This document shows positions 5,590 through 5,806 of a stretch of DNA of 5,806 bases, piece by piece. Source of the stretch: Candidatus Zymogenus sp. (GTDB lineage: Bacteria > Desulfobacterota > Zymogenia > Zymogenales > Zymogenaceae); assembly GCA_030613285.1 (NCBI GenBank), contig JAUWME010000171.1, positions 1 to 5,806 on the forward strand, given 5' to 3'. The position numbers and the translations under genes are program-made. Below the pieces are notes generated by a model. It worked only from the letters and a program-made list of their open reading frames with translations. It searched no databases and was not told the DNA's origin. Each line of letters starts with the position of its first letter. Within the stretch, counting starts at the first letter, position 1.

Positions 5590-5806
5590 ATGGAAAAAAT
5601 AGCAGAGAACCTGTATATGCTCGGGAATATTGCCTTGCCAGCGTTTCTTGTTATGGGAGCGGAGAAGAGCGTCTTGATAGATGCCGGGATGGCGTATATA
5701 GCCCCAAAATATTATGATGAAATTACAGCGGTTAAGGGCCTGGAGGCCGGCATGCACGAGCCACGCGCGAAACCCGGACTTGGCCTCGGGTTCATGGTAA
5801 ATCCGG
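5590..5806 (+). CDS. Metallo-beta-lactamase-fold protein (5' part, cut by right edge)
   Basis: The frame opens at an ATG at 5590 and stays open to the window edge (72 codons). The first 44 residues begin MEKIAENLYMLGN, continue with LPAFLVMG, then KSVLIDAGMA and end KYYDEI. This is the usual first beta-sheet of MBL-fold hydrolases, ending in the LIDAG turn. The zinc-binding HxHxDH motif would lie beyond the edge, so catalytic competence cannot be judged. AAGGA sits only one base before the ATG, too close for a good Shine-Dalgarno; no better in-frame start exists, since an in-frame stop is at 5509. From about codon 45 the sequence becomes more G+C-rich and no longer looks MBL-like. The family call rests on the N-terminal part only. 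The gene diverges from wecB and has no clear promoter. Confidence 0.65.
   Translation, partial: MEKIAENLYMLGNIALPAFLVMGAEKSVLIDAGMAYIAPKYYDEITAVKGLEAGMHEPRAKPGLGLGFMVNP

Noticed and set aside
5539..5757. 72-codon minus-strand frame at the right end
   Set aside because: It lies opposite the MBL-fold reading frame and shows no recognisable motif.

Overview
The window looks like chromosomal DNA of a Gram-negative-type bacterium. It has moderate G+C, strong sigma70-type promoter hexamers, a CCA-encoding class II tRNA, TTG starts and ATGA gene overlaps. Surface-glycan genes and a CATTGCGAG...GCGAAGCAATC-type intergenic palindrome are compatible with Desulfobacterota or another environmental lineage. 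That placement is a guess; nothing here fixes the taxon.

Layout. (1) Positions 1-1462, minus strand: ribF (bifunctional riboflavin kinase/FMN adenylyltransferase) overlaps by ATGA a polytopic membrane protein of the YbhN/AglD-like flippase family, which runs off the left edge. (2) 1550-1599: two apparent promoters point away from each other and share the same TATA core, one firing minus into ribF and one firing plus into tRNA-Leu(CAG) at 1633-1719. (3) 1720-2145: a gene-free stretch with two diverged copies of a 37-39 bp direct repeat, a rho-independent terminator for the tRNA transcript, and a REP-like palindrome. (4) 2146-5313, minus strand: a UDP-GlcNAc 2-epimerase gene (wecB), a GT4 glycosyltransferase overlapping it by ATGA, and, about 130 bp further on, an alpha/beta hydrolase. 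A good promoter lies just upstream of wecB. (5) 5314-5589: an A+T-rich divergent spacer. (6) 5590-5806, plus strand: the 5' part of a metallo-beta-lactamase-fold gene, cut by the right edge.

How the genes work together. WecB interconverts UDP-GlcNAc and UDP-ManNAc, and the co-translated glycosyltransferase probably uses an activated sugar in building a cell-surface glycan. The alpha/beta hydrolase may be a passenger with its own promoter. RibF makes FMN and FAD; its coupling to a flippase-like membrane protein has no obvious metabolic logic.

I found no CRISPR array, intact transposase, phage gene, toxin-antitoxin pair or clearly new system. The most interesting items are the face-to-face promoters between tRNA-Leu and ribF, the repeat block in the tRNA 3' trailer, and the abrupt composition change at the extreme right end.
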